DNA from: Aurantimicrobium minutum
Lineage (GTDB): Bacteria > Actinomycetota > Actinomycetes > Actinomycetales > Microbacteriaceae
Assembly: GCF_002355535.1 (NCBI RefSeq)
Contig: NZ_AP017457.1
Location: forward strand, 1,426,001 to 1,490,000
Length of the DNA stretch: 64,000 nucleotides
Direction of reading: 5' to 3'
The position numbers were made by a program, and so were the translations under genes. Below are positions 10,520 through 18,344 of this stretch, one piece after another. Each line of letters starts with the position of its first letter. Positions within the stretch are counted from its first letter, which is position 1. Below the pieces are notes generated by a model. It worked only from the letters and a program-made list of their open reading frames with translations. It was not told where the DNA came from and ran no database searches.

Positions 10520-11482
10520 ATGGATATTATCGGCGCGATTCTGTGGCCAATTAAGTGGGCCATTGAACTTATCTTGGTGTCCTTCCACTGGTTATTCACC
10601 AGCATCGGAATGGACCCCAATGCAGGTGCTACCTGGGTTCTTGCAATTGCGGGCCTTGTGGTGGTCGTTCGCGCCGCGCTGATTCCCGTGTTCGTTAAGC
10701 AAATCAAGAGCCAGCGAAAGATGCTCGAGATTGCTCCTGATCTGAAGAAAATCCAGGACAAATACAAGGGGAAGAAGGATCAATTCTCTCGCGAAGCTAT
10801 GTCTCGCGAAACCATGGAGCTCTACCGCCGCACGGGAAGCAACCCACTGAGCTCCTGCCTGCCACTTCTCTTGCAGATGCCCATCTTCTTTGGTCTTTTC
10901 TCCGTGCTGAACGACGTCGCAGTCAAGAAGGGTGCAGCCGGTGTTGGGCCCATGAACGAAGAGCTTGCCCAGTCCTTCTATAACGCAAGCCTCTTCGGCA
11001 TCGCTCCCTTACACACGACGTTCATGGAAGCGATGAACGCAACTCCTCCTGAGGTAACTGTCATGGTCATCGCTATGACCATGGTGGTTCTGATGACGGC
11101 ATCGCAGTTCATTACTCAGTTGCAGATTGTTTCTAAGAACATGTCCGAGGAGACCAAGGCAAGCCCTGCTTTCCGCCAACAGCGCATCTTGCTCTACATC
11201 CTCCCCCTCGTCTTTGCCTTCTCTGGCTTCGCGTTCCCCCTCGGTGTGATGTTCTACTGGCTCGTGTCCAACTTCTGGACCATGGGTCAGCAGTTCATTG
11301 TGATCCGCAACATGCCAACTCCTGGTAGCCAGGCAGCCAAAGACCGTGAAGAGCGCCTTGCTCGTCGCGGCAAGCTACCCAAGGGAACCCCTGAAGTTAT
11401 CGAGATCGAAGAACCTAAACCAGCACAGCGCGTACAGCCCGTGAGCAAGAACCGCGCTAAGAAGTCCGGAAAGAAGAAATAA
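10520..11482 (+). CDS. yidC: membrane protein insertase YidC
   Basis: YidC/Oxa1 inserts proteins into the cytoplasmic membrane alone or with SecYEG. The 320-residue protein lacks the periplasmic domain of proteobacterial YidC and has the Gram-positive arrangement: an N-terminal segment, VRAALIPVFVKQIKSQRKM, a charged cytoplasmic loop with DKYKGKKDQFSREAM, then membrane segments with LPLLLQMPIFFGLFSVLN and IPLVFAFSGF-like helices. The C-terminal tail is strongly basic (KNRAKKSGKKK) as in YidC proteins that bind ribosomes. The ATG at 10520 (MDIIGAILWP) is preferred over an ATG inside the end of yidD. Confidence 0.95.
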   Translation: MDIIGAILWPIKWAIELILVSFHWLFTSIGMDPNAGATWVLAIAGLVVVVRAALIPVFVKQIKSQRKMLEIAPDLKKIQDKYKGKKDQFSREAMSRETMELYRRTGSNPLSSCLPLLLQMPIFFGLFSVLNDVAVKKGAAGVGPMNEELAQSFYNASLFGIAPLHTTFMEAMNATPPEVTVMVIAMTMVVLMTASQFITQLQIVSKNMSEETKASPAFRQQRILLYILPLVFAFSGFAFPLGVMFYWLVSNFWTMGQQFIVIRNMPTPGSQAAKDREERLARRGKLPKGTPEVIEIEEPKPAQRVQPVSKNRAKKSGKKK

Positions 11483-11484
11483 CC

Positions 11485-11979
11485 GTGTCTGAAACCGAAG
11501 CAAAAGCAGCACCAAGCCTCAAAGACCTCGAAAACGAGGGCGACGTCGCAGCTGATTACATTGAAGAACTTCTCGACATCGCCGATTTGGATGGAGATCT
11601 CGACATCGACGCCCGTAACGGCCGCGCCTATGTCTCTGTAACCGCTTCAGAGCAGGGTAACGTTCGCGTACTTTCCCGCCCCGAAACCGTAGCGGCACTT
11701 CAAGAGCTCACTCGTCTTGCCGTTCAAAACAAGACCGGCCAGTTCTCTCGCCTCATCCTGGACGTGGGCGGCTCACGCCAAACTCGCGAACAGGAACTCG
11801 CAGCACTTGTTGACGCCGCAGCGGCACGTCTGGAAAACGGCGCTTCAGCAGCCGCACTTCCTCCCATGAGCTCCTACGAACGCAAGCTTGTGCACGATCT
11901 TGTGAGCGAACGAGGCCTGGTGTCTCACTCTGACGGCGAGGGCAAAGACCGCCACACCGTCATCACTGCCGGCAAATAG
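11485..11979 (+). CDS. R3H/KH RNA-binding protein (KhpB/Jag family)
   Basis: This 164-residue acidic protein has a KH-like region (residues about 20-95) and a C-terminal R3H domain with PMSSYERKLVHDLVSERGLV. It lacks the N-terminal Jag_N domain found in the longer Firmicutes homologues. Location directly after yidC (two bases gap, GTG start) is the standard position for this family. RNA binding is inferred from the family; its targets are not visible. Confidence 0.88.
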   Translation: MSETEAKAAPSLKDLENEGDVAADYIEELLDIADLDGDLDIDARNGRAYVSVTASEQGNVRVLSRPETVAALQELTRLAVQNKTGQFSRLILDVGGSRQTREQELAALVDAAAARLENGASAAALPPMSSYERKLVHDLVSERGLVSHSDGEGKDRHTVITAGK

Positions 11980-11993
11980 TTTCACGTGAAACA
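11978..11993. promoter_or_regulatory. parS site between khpB and rsmG (15 of 16 matches)
   Basis: AGTTTCACGTGAAACA contains the perfect palindrome GTTTCACGTGAAAC and differs from the consensus parS only at the first base. Its right arm ends just before the TTG start of rsmG. Confidence 0.88.
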
Positions 11994-12620
11994 TTGACTC
12001 CGGAATATGAAGCGGAGCCAGCTCAAGCGGCTCAGATATTTGGCGAACAGATTGATGTAGCGCGTCAATTTACAGCCAACCTTGCGCAATATGGTGAGGA
12101 ACTGGGCCTTATAGGCCCTCTTGAGCTTCCTCGGCTGTGGACTCGTCACATCCTCAACTGCGCCGTTGTTGCGCCACTTCTCCGCGGACGCGTCGGCGAC
12201 GTGGGAAGTGGAGCGGGCCTGCCTGGCCTCGTTCTTGCTATTGCTCGCCCAGATGTGGACTTTACTCTCATCGAGCCCATGGAGCGCCGTACTGCTTGGC
12301 TGAATGATCAGGTAGCCGAACTGGGTCTCACCAACGTCACTGTTGTTCGTGATCGCGCCGAAGACGTCCGCCGCGACGTGTTGCTTGACCAGGTCACAGC
12401 ACGGGCTGTCAGCGCGTTGAAGAAACTGATCCCCATGACAGCACCGCTGGTTCGCCCTGGCGGAGAACTTGTGTTGATGAAGGGCGCTGGCGCCCAGGCC
12501 GAAATTGAGGCGGCTGCCAAGCAAATCAAAGCATTCAAACTGCATAACGTCGAGGTCCTGACGCTGGGCGAGGGGCTTCTCGATGACGTAACGAGGGTGG
12601 TTCGGGCTACAGTTGAGTAG
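11994..12620 (+). CDS. rsmG: 16S rRNA (guanine527-N7)-methyltransferase RsmG
   Basis: RsmG (GidB) methylates N7 of G527 in 16S rRNA using S-adenosylmethionine. The 208-residue protein has RLWTRHILNCAVVAPLL followed by the SAM-binding motif GDVGSGAGLPGLVLAIARP and a later GELVLMKGAGA strand. TTG at 11994 is the only early start in this frame; no clear ribosome site precedes it, and a parS palindrome occupies the space upstream, so expression may depend on coupling to khpB. Order rsmG-parA-parB is canonical. Confidence 0.95.
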   Translation: MTPEYEAEPAQAAQIFGEQIDVARQFTANLAQYGEELGLIGPLELPRLWTRHILNCAVVAPLLRGRVGDVGSGAGLPGLVLAIARPDVDFTLIEPMERRTAWLNDQVAELGLTNVTVVRDRAEDVRRDVLLDQVTARAVSALKKLIPMTAPLVRPGGELVLMKGAGAQAEIEAAAKQIKAFKLHNVEVLTLGEGLLDDVTRVVRATVE

Positions 12621-12649
12621 GTCCGCAATCTCCACACCACTGAGGTAAA

Positions 12650-12665
12650 GGTTTCACGTGAAACA
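12650..12665. promoter_or_regulatory. parS site overlapping the parA start (15 of 16 matches)
   Basis: GGTTTCACGTGAAACA holds the perfect palindrome GTTTCACGTGAAAC. The GTG start codon of parA (12658-12660) lies inside this site, so ParB bound here would cover the parA translation start. Confidence 0.88.
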
Positions 12666-13611
12666 TCCTGAAGAAACGAGCACAACGTCCCCCGTTGACG
12701 TTGATTCGCCGTTGGCTAAGGAGCTCAGCGACCTGACGGCACGGCGTCGAATTCTGGACCAAACGCCGCCGCCACTGCCCCAGCGTCCTCGCGTTTTTAC
12801 GGTCTCCAACCAAAAGGGTGGAGTGGGTAAAACCACAACCACGGTCAATATTGCAGCGGCCCTGGCTCGCTTTGGCGCCAAAGTACTCGTTATTGACCTC
12901 GATCCCCAGGGAAATGCCTCTACGGCGCTGGGAATTGAACACCATGGTGAGATCCCCAGCATTTATGACGTACTCGTCGAGGGAAAACCACTCGTAGACG
13001 TTATTCAAAAGAGCACAGAAGAAGGCGAGCTGTATTGCGCACCCTCCAACCTGGACCTCGCTGGCGCAGAACTGCAGATGTATGGTCGTGACCGCCGCGA
13101 ATATTTGCTTCGTGACGCACTGGAACAGCTTTTTGCTAGCCCTGGCAACGACTACAACTACGTTTTTATCGACTGCCCACCCTCACTGGGTTTGCTCACC
13201 ATTAATGCGTTTACCTGCGCACGCGAAGTATTAATCCCCATTCAGTGCGAGTATTACGCTCTCGAGGGGCTGTCCCAGCTGCTCAACACCATTGAGATGA
13301 TCAACCAGGGCCTCAATCCCTACCTTCAGGTGTCCACAATCTTGCTCACGATGTTCGATAGCAGAACCAGATTGGCTCACGAAGTGGCAGAGGATGTGCG
13401 CACCCACTTCCCACAGCAAGTGCTCAACGCAGTCATTCCGCGTGCAGTGCGCGTTTCTGAAGCCCCCAGCTACAGTCAGACCGTCGTGAGCTACGACACG
13501 ATGTCTGTCGGCTCTATTTCTTATATTGAAGCTGCCCACGAGATTGCTCTGCGCGGCGCACCACCTTCACACCGTTCCCCAGCACAGGAGGCCACACATG
13601 GCAACGAATAA
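12658..13611 (+). CDS. parA: chromosome partitioning ATPase ParA (Soj)
   Basis: ParA is a deviant Walker ATPase that moves ParB-parS complexes. After an about 45-residue N-terminal extension usual in actinobacteria, the protein has the motif SNQKGGVGKTTTTVNIAAAL, then VIDLDPQGNASTALGI and the switch region FIDCPPSLGLLTINA. At 317 residues it is normal for the family. The GTG start sits inside a parS site with GAGG upstream. The end overlaps parB by 14 bases. Confidence 0.97.
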   Translation: MKHPEETSTTSPVDVDSPLAKELSDLTARRRILDQTPPPLPQRPRVFTVSNQKGGVGKTTTTVNIAAALARFGAKVLVIDLDPQGNASTALGIEHHGEIPSIYDVLVEGKPLVDVIQKSTEEGELYCAPSNLDLAGAELQMYGRDRREYLLRDALEQLFASPGNDYNYVFIDCPPSLGLLTINAFTCAREVLIPIQCEYYALEGLSQLLNTIEMINQGLNPYLQVSTILLTMFDSRTRLAHEVAEDVRTHFPQQVLNAVIPRAVRVSEAPSYSQTVVSYDTMSVGSISYIEAAHEIALRGAPPSHRSPAQEATHGNE

Positions 13612-14560
13612 GCGCACAGGCTTAGGCCGAGGCATTGGTTCGCTCATTCCTACTGCACCCAATGCTGAGCGTCCGGTAGATGTCTTTTTCCCTGACCAAA
13701 CGGCAACAGGCTCCATCCCTGTTGCCTCAGAGCAACAGCCAGACTTGGTTGAGGTTCCCGGCGCACGCCTGGCTTACATCTCCCCCAACCTGGTGGTTCC
13801 CAACCCACACCAGCCCCGTAAGGTATTCAACCCTGAAGATCTTGCTGAACTGGTGCACAGCATTCGTGAAATAGGCATCTTGCAGCCCATTGTGGTTCGT
13901 AGCATTCCCGGGTCTGACAATTACGAACTCATCATGGGTGAGCGACGTTTGCGCGCCTCGAAAGAAGTGGGCCTCGAGCAGATTCCTGTCATCATTCGCG
14001 AGACCGCTGATGAAGACATGCTTCGTGACGCACTGCTGGAGAACCTGCACCGGTCACAACTGAACCCGCTGGAAGAAGCTTCTGCTTACCAGCAGCTCAT
14101 GGCTGACTTTGGAATTACTCAGGAGCAACTCGCTGAGCGCATTGGCCGCTCTCGTCCTCAGATTTCAAACACCATCCGTTTGCTTCGCCTGCCACCGCTT
14201 GTTCAAAAGCGTGTGGCAGCCGGTGTTTTGAGTGCAGGCCACGCTCGTGCCATCTTGTCTGTTTCAGACCCCGAGGCCATGCAGCGCCTCGCCGACAAGA
14301 TTGTCAATGAGGATCTCTCTGTTCGCGCCGCCGAAGCGCTCGCGGGTGAGGCCCCCACGGCCAAGAAGCCTAAGCCCGTAGCGGGAACACGTCGCGGCCA
14401 CCTCGATGAGATTGCTGAGCGACTCGGAGATCGCCTGGACACACGTGTGAAAATATCCTTGAGCGCAAAAAAAGGCCTGATCAGCATCGAATTTGCAACC
14501 ATCGGCGACCTCAACAGAATTCTCACCGAGCTCGGCGAGACTCCGTTCGGTAGCAACTAG
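13598..14560 (+). CDS. parB: chromosome partitioning protein ParB
   Basis: ParB is the CTP-dependent clamp that binds parS and spreads on DNA. The N-terminus KRTGLGRGIGSLIPTAP is typical of chromosomal ParB and is followed by the CTP-binding motifs (PHQPRKVFN, ELIMGERRLRASK), the segment DALLENLHRSQLNPLEEA and the helix-turn-helix RIGRSRPQISNTIRLLRLP. The C-terminal part is the dimerisation domain. The ATG at 13598 has a perfect GGAGG seven bases upstream. It is convergent with the ligase gene at 14590. Confidence 0.97.
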   Translation: MATNKRTGLGRGIGSLIPTAPNAERPVDVFFPDQTATGSIPVASEQQPDLVEVPGARLAYISPNLVVPNPHQPRKVFNPEDLAELVHSIREIGILQPIVVRSIPGSDNYELIMGERRLRASKEVGLEQIPVIIRETADEDMLRDALLENLHRSQLNPLEEASAYQQLMADFGITQEQLAERIGRSRPQISNTIRLLRLPPLVQKRVAAGVLSAGHARAILSVSDPEAMQRLADKIVNEDLSVRAAEALAGEAPTAKKPKPVAGTRRGHLDEIAERLGDRLDTRVKISLSAKKGLISIEFATIGDLNRILTELGETPFGSN

Positions 14561-14575
14561 TTTCCACGTGAAACG
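14560..14575. promoter_or_regulatory. weak parS-like site after parB (12 of 16)
   Basis: The core CACGTGAAAC is present but the left arm deviates (GTTTC before the CACGTG). It lies in the 29-base gap between the convergent genes parB and ddl. Confidence 0.4.
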
Positions 14576-14589
14576 TGGGGCCAAGTGCC

Positions 14590-15531
14590 CTAGTTTTGTG
14601 CTGCGCGAGCGAGTGCTTCGTAGAGTGCGCCCACGTCCACACCGGATGCTTCAATCGCGAGTGGAGCACTTGATGTCTCGGTAAGCCCGGGCAGGGAGTT
14701 CGCTTCTAGGAACCAGGGAACACCGGAGTCATCCACGATGAGGTCAATGCGCGAAATCTGAGAGAGCCCCAGAGTTTCGTGCACCGTCACGGCAGCTGAG
14801 GCAATCGCTGCTGAAACCTGATCTGACAAGCGTGCAGGGACAAAGAACGTGGTCTCCCCGGCGTTGTAGCGGGCCTCAAAGCTATATACGCCCTCCAGTG
14901 GGACGATTTCCACTGCAGGGAGGGCTTGTGCCCCAGAAGGGCCATCAGTGACAGTCACGGCGACTTCCGTGCCTGAGGTGTATTTTTCAATCAGGGCAAC
15001 GTCGTGATACGTAAAGGCATCCACCATCGCGCGCGGCAGGTCTTCTGTCTGAGTAACGATCGAAACGCCCTGCGCTGAACCACCCGAAGCAGGCTTAACA
15101 ACTACATGATTTCCCAGTTCAGAGCCAATTAATTCCAAAACAGAACCGGCACCAAGTTCACGGAAAGCTTCACGCGCAATAGTCAGCGAAGGGGCCGTGG
15201 CCACTCCAGCCCGCGACACCAGAGTTTTGGCAACAGGCTTGGACCAGGCCAAACGAGCTGCCTGCGCGGAGGGACCAACATAGGAATACCCAGCAGCTCT
15301 GAGTAGATCAAGAATGGCACCGTCTTCACCGCTTGCTCCGTGCAATGCGGGCCACACCACATCAGGTTTGAGGCTGGCAAGCGTGGCAAACAAAGAAGCA
15401 TCGGGGTCAATGATGGTCACTTTGTGACCGCGAGCAATCAGCGCATCGGCAACACGTCGACCAGAGCGCAACGACACTTCACGCTCGTGAGAGATTCCAC
15501 CGGAAAGAACCGCAATGGTGAGAGAAGACAT
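14590..15531 (-). CDS. ddl: D-alanine-D-alanine ligase family ATP-grasp enzyme
   Basis: The 313-residue protein fits DdlB-type ligases, which join two D-alanines for peptidoglycan: the start IAVLSGGISHEREVSLRSGR, the central ATP-grasp VVKPASGGSAQGVSIV, a Mg-binding end RIDLIVDDSGVPWFLEANSL and PGLTETS are all visible. It is shorter than the about 360-residue Ddl common in actinobacteria. A homologue beside parB is common in this group. Whether it is the main cell-wall ligase or a paralogue with another dipeptide product cannot be decided from this window. Two bases would be needed to judge promoter use; the aminotransferase gene lies 14 bases upstream and co-directional. Confidence 0.85.
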   Translation of the reverse strand: MSSLTIAVLSGGISHEREVSLRSGRRVADALIARGHKVTIIDPDASLFATLASLKPDVVWPALHGASGEDGAILDLLRAAGYSYVGPSAQAARLAWSKPVAKTLVSRAGVATAPSLTIAREAFRELGAGSVLELIGSELGNHVVVKPASGGSAQGVSIVTQTEDLPRAMVDAFTYHDVALIEKYTSGTEVAVTVTDGPSGAQALPAVEIVPLEGVYSFEARYNAGETTFFVPARLSDQVSAAIASAAVTVHETLGLSQISRIDLIVDDSGVPWFLEANSLPGLTETSSAPLAIEASGVDVGALYEALARAAQN

Positions 15532-15545
15532 AGGGGCCTCGTTTC

Positions 15546-16865
15546 CTAGCTGAGATCTGGTGGAGGAGCGATGACATTATCGTCACCGTGAGCAGCAATG
15601 AGAGAACCTGTGCCGGCAAAATCGGCGAGCAGGTCAAGTTCACCGCGAATGACCGTGGCAAGACGTCGAATACCGATCCTGATGTTCTCAGGTGTGGGGT
15701 AGCAGAAAGACAGGCGAATGTTTTGACGGCCTGTTCCATCGGCAAAGAATGCTGTGCCTGGTGTGTAGGCAACGAGTTCTGAGACTGCACGAGGCAGCAT
15801 CGCCTTCGAATCAAGGTTTTCTGGCAGTGTGCACCAGATGTAAAACCCACCGTTGGGAACATTCCAGTTCAAATCAGGCAAATACTCATTCAGCGCATCC
15901 AACATTGCATCGCGGCGTTCTTTATAGACACCCCGGAATGTTTCAATCTGGCCTTTCCAGTCTGCTTGGCTCAAATATTCACTAATCACCATTTGGCTAA
16001 ACGAGCTGGGGCACAAAATTGCTGATTCTGCAGCTAAAACAAGCTTTTCTCGGATGGCGTGGGGAGCTAAAGCCCACCCCACGCGAAAACCGGGAGCTAA
16101 GGTCTTGGAGAACGATCCCAGATAAATCACTCCGTCCTCGTTCAAGGAACGAATGGCGGGTGGAACATCTTCTTCGAAAGAGAGCAGACCGTAGGGGTTG
16201 TCTTCCAGGATGAGAATGCCGTTGTCCTGACAAATCTGCAGAATTTCCGGACGACGCTCTGCAGAGAGGGTTACCCCCGCGGGGTTGTGAAAGTTCGGGA
16301 TGGTGTACAAAAACTTGATGGTGCGCCCAGATGCCTGAACCTGCGCAATAGCCTCACGCAATTTCTCCGGTATCAGGCCGTGCTCGTCCATAAGGACGTG
16401 CACGACATCGGCTTGGTAACTGCGAAAAACACCGATAGCGCCAACATAACTGGGTGCTTCAGCAAGAATCACGTCACCGGGATCAATGAAAAGCTTGGTG
16501 ACCAAATCCAGAGCCTGCTGGCTACCCGTGGTGACGACCACGTCGTCAACAGAGGCGTTAATTCCTTCGAGGGCCATGATTTCAAGGATTTGCTCACGCA
16601 GCGCTGGAACGCCTTGGCCAGAGCCATATTGCATGGCCATCGGGCCGTTCTCGCTCATGACCTTTTCGAGAGCACCGTTGACTAAAGACTCGGGAAGTGC
16701 CCGAACATAGGGCATTCCACCGGCGAGGGAGACAACTTCGGGGCGTGAGGCAACCGCGAAAAGCGCGCGCACTTCAGAGGCGCTCAGACCGGAGGTTCGG
16801 CTGGCGTAATGATTGAACCAGGGGTCAAGGTTGATTTCTTGACCCGTCTCGTTAGTCTCGGCCAC
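15546..16865 (-). CDS. PLP-dependent aminotransferase (MocR/LysN-like fold-type I)
   Basis: This about 439-residue enzyme belongs to the aspartate-aminotransferase fold with the PLP lysine in YLGSFSKTLAPGFRVGWALA. Other family features are PEVVSLAGGMPYVRALPES, QYGSGQGVPALREQI, TTGSQQALDLVTKLF and IPNFHNPAGVTLS. It resembles 2-aminoadipate/valine-pyruvate type transaminases without the DNA-binding domain of MocR regulators; the substrate is unknown. The GTG at 16865 (MAETNETGQEINLDPWF) matches the expected family start; a GTG at 16934 would add 23 residues. The gene follows trxA on the same strand. Confidence 0.85.
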   Translation of the reverse strand: MAETNETGQEINLDPWFNHYASRTSGLSASEVRALFAVASRPEVVSLAGGMPYVRALPESLVNGALEKVMSENGPMAMQYGSGQGVPALREQILEIMALEGINASVDDVVVTTGSQQALDLVTKLFIDPGDVILAEAPSYVGAIGVFRSYQADVVHVLMDEHGLIPEKLREAIAQVQASGRTIKFLYTIPNFHNPAGVTLSAERRPEILQICQDNGILILEDNPYGLLSFEEDVPPAIRSLNEDGVIYLGSFSKTLAPGFRVGWALAPHAIREKLVLAAESAILCPSSFSQMVISEYLSQADWKGQIETFRGVYKERRDAMLDALNEYLPDLNWNVPNGGFYIWCTLPENLDSKAMLPRAVSELVAYTPGTAFFADGTGRQNIRLSFCYPTPENIRIGIRRLATVIRGELDLLADFAGTGSLIAAHGDDNVIAPPPDLS

Positions 16866-16949
16866 AAAACAATCGTAGTTGGGAAAAACAGGGGCTAAAT
16901 GCAGGAGGCCGCCGGGATCAACCCCGACGGCCACCTGATGAGAAGCAAA

Positions 16950-17276
16950 TTAGCCGATGAAGTCGGCGAGATCGTGCTCAAGAGCAGGCTTGGGCTTCGC
17001 GCCAATGATGGTCTTTGCGACCTCACCGTTGACGAAAACTTTCATCGCGGGAATCGAGGTGATTTGGTAGGCCATCGCGGTCTGTGGGTTCTCATCCACG
17101 TTAAGCTTGACGATTTCAAGCTTGTCACCGTGCTCAGCACGAAGCTGGTCGAGGATGGGTCCTACGGCGCGGCAGGGGCCACACCATTCTGCCCAGAAGT
17201 CCACGAGAACAGGCTTAGTGCTCTTGAGGACGTCTGCGTCAAAGCTTGCGTCAGTTACTGCGGGTGCTGCAGACAT
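16950..17276 (-). CDS. trxA: thioredoxin
   Basis: A 108-residue thioredoxin with the active site WAEWCGPCRAVGPILDQL, the cis-proline region TSIPAMKVFVNGE and the Lys-rich final helix. It reduces protein disulfides and is reduced by TrxB, whose gene lies 27 bases upstream in the same direction. A ribosome site (GGAG) precedes the ATG. Confidence 0.97.
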   Translation of the reverse strand: MSAAPAVTDASFDADVLKSTKPVLVDFWAEWCGPCRAVGPILDQLRAEHGDKLEIVKLNVDENPQTAMAYQITSIPAMKVFVNGEVAKTIIGAKPKPALEHDLADFIG

Positions 17277-17303
17277 GATTTCTCCTTAGTCGTAAAACGT
17301 TGC

Positions 17304-18257
17304 TTAGTTGTTTGCGGCCTGTGCGAGGGTTTCGACAGGAAGTGATTGGAGGTAGTGCTCGGCGTCTAACGCTGCGACAGTTCCACTGGCGGCAGCAGTA
17401 ACGGCTTGGCGATATGTGGGGTCAATGACGTCACCTGCGGCAAAAACACCGGTCAGGTTGGTCTTGGAAGTGCGACCCTTGACGGCAATGGTGCCTTCCG
17501 GGGTCAGATCAAGCTGACCATGAATGAGCTGGGTACGAGGGTCATTACCAATGGCGATGAAGAGCCCGTCGAGGGGGAGTTCGCTGAGGTCACCAGTGAC
17601 CGTGTTCTTCAGTGTCACTGAAGTCAGGTTGCTCTCACCGTTGATGGAATCAATCGTCGAGTTCCACAGGAATTCAATCTTGGGGTTCGCGTGTGCACGG
17701 TCTTGCATGATCTTGGATGCACGCAGTGTCTCTGAGCGGTGAATAACATAGACCTTGTCAGCAAAACGCGTGAGGAAGTTAGCTTCTTCCATAGCGGAGT
17801 CGCCACCGCCAACAATGGCAACGGTCTTCTGGCGGAAGAAGAAGCCATCGCAGGTTGCACACCAGGAAACACCGTGACCGGAGAGGCGGTCTTCGCCCTC
17901 CAAGCCAAGCTTGCGGTAAGCAGATCCGGTAGCAAAAATCACAGAAAGCGCTTCAAAAGTCTGACCGCCACCGGTTACTACGCGCTTGATGTCCCCGGAG
18001 AGCTCAACACTGACAACATCATCGAGAAGAACTTCAGCACCAAACTTTTCTGCCTGTTCCTGCATCTTCATCATCAGGTCAGGACCCATGATTCCCTCAG
18101 GGAACCCGGGGAAGTTCTCAACCTCGGTGGTGTTCATCAGTTCACCGCCGGCTTCGACGGAGCTGGCAATAACGAGGGGCTTAAAGTTCGCGCGTGCAGC
18201 ATAAATCGCAGCGGTGTATCCGGCAGGGCCGGAACCAATAATGATGACTTGACGCAC
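17304..18257 (-). CDS. trxB: thioredoxin reductase
   Basis: TrxB transfers electrons from NADPH through FAD to thioredoxin. The FAD-binding motif GSGPAGYTAAIYAARANF starts the protein, the redox cysteines are in SWCATCDGFFFRQ, the NADPH site is VAIVGGGDSAMEEANFL, and the C-terminal FAD motif is GVFAAGDVIDPTYRQAVTAA. At 317 residues it is full length. It probably forms an operon with trxA, and perhaps with the upstream murJ/DUF6049 genes. Confidence 0.97.
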   Translation of the reverse strand: MRQVIIIGSGPAGYTAAIYAARANFKPLVIASSVEAGGELMNTTEVENFPGFPEGIMGPDLMMKMQEQAEKFGAEVLLDDVVSVELSGDIKRVVTGGGQTFEALSVIFATGSAYRKLGLEGEDRLSGHGVSWCATCDGFFFRQKTVAIVGGGDSAMEEANFLTRFADKVYVIHRSETLRASKIMQDRAHANPKIEFLWNSTIDSINGESNLTSVTLKNTVTGDLSELPLDGLFIAIGNDPRTQLIHGQLDLTPEGTIAVKGRTSKTNLTGVFAAGDVIDPTYRQAVTAAASGTVAALDAEHYLQSLPVETLAQAANN

Positions 18258-18344
18258 GAGGCACTCCTAGAAAGCGGCAATTTCAGCCGAAAGTAAGGCA
18301 ATGAATAGAACCCAGTCTACTGGCGGAATATTCCCGAAACGGGG

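Noticed and set aside
11982-12635. 217-codon minus-strand frame across rsmG
   Set aside because: It lies opposite a clear RsmG gene and contains no recognisable domain.
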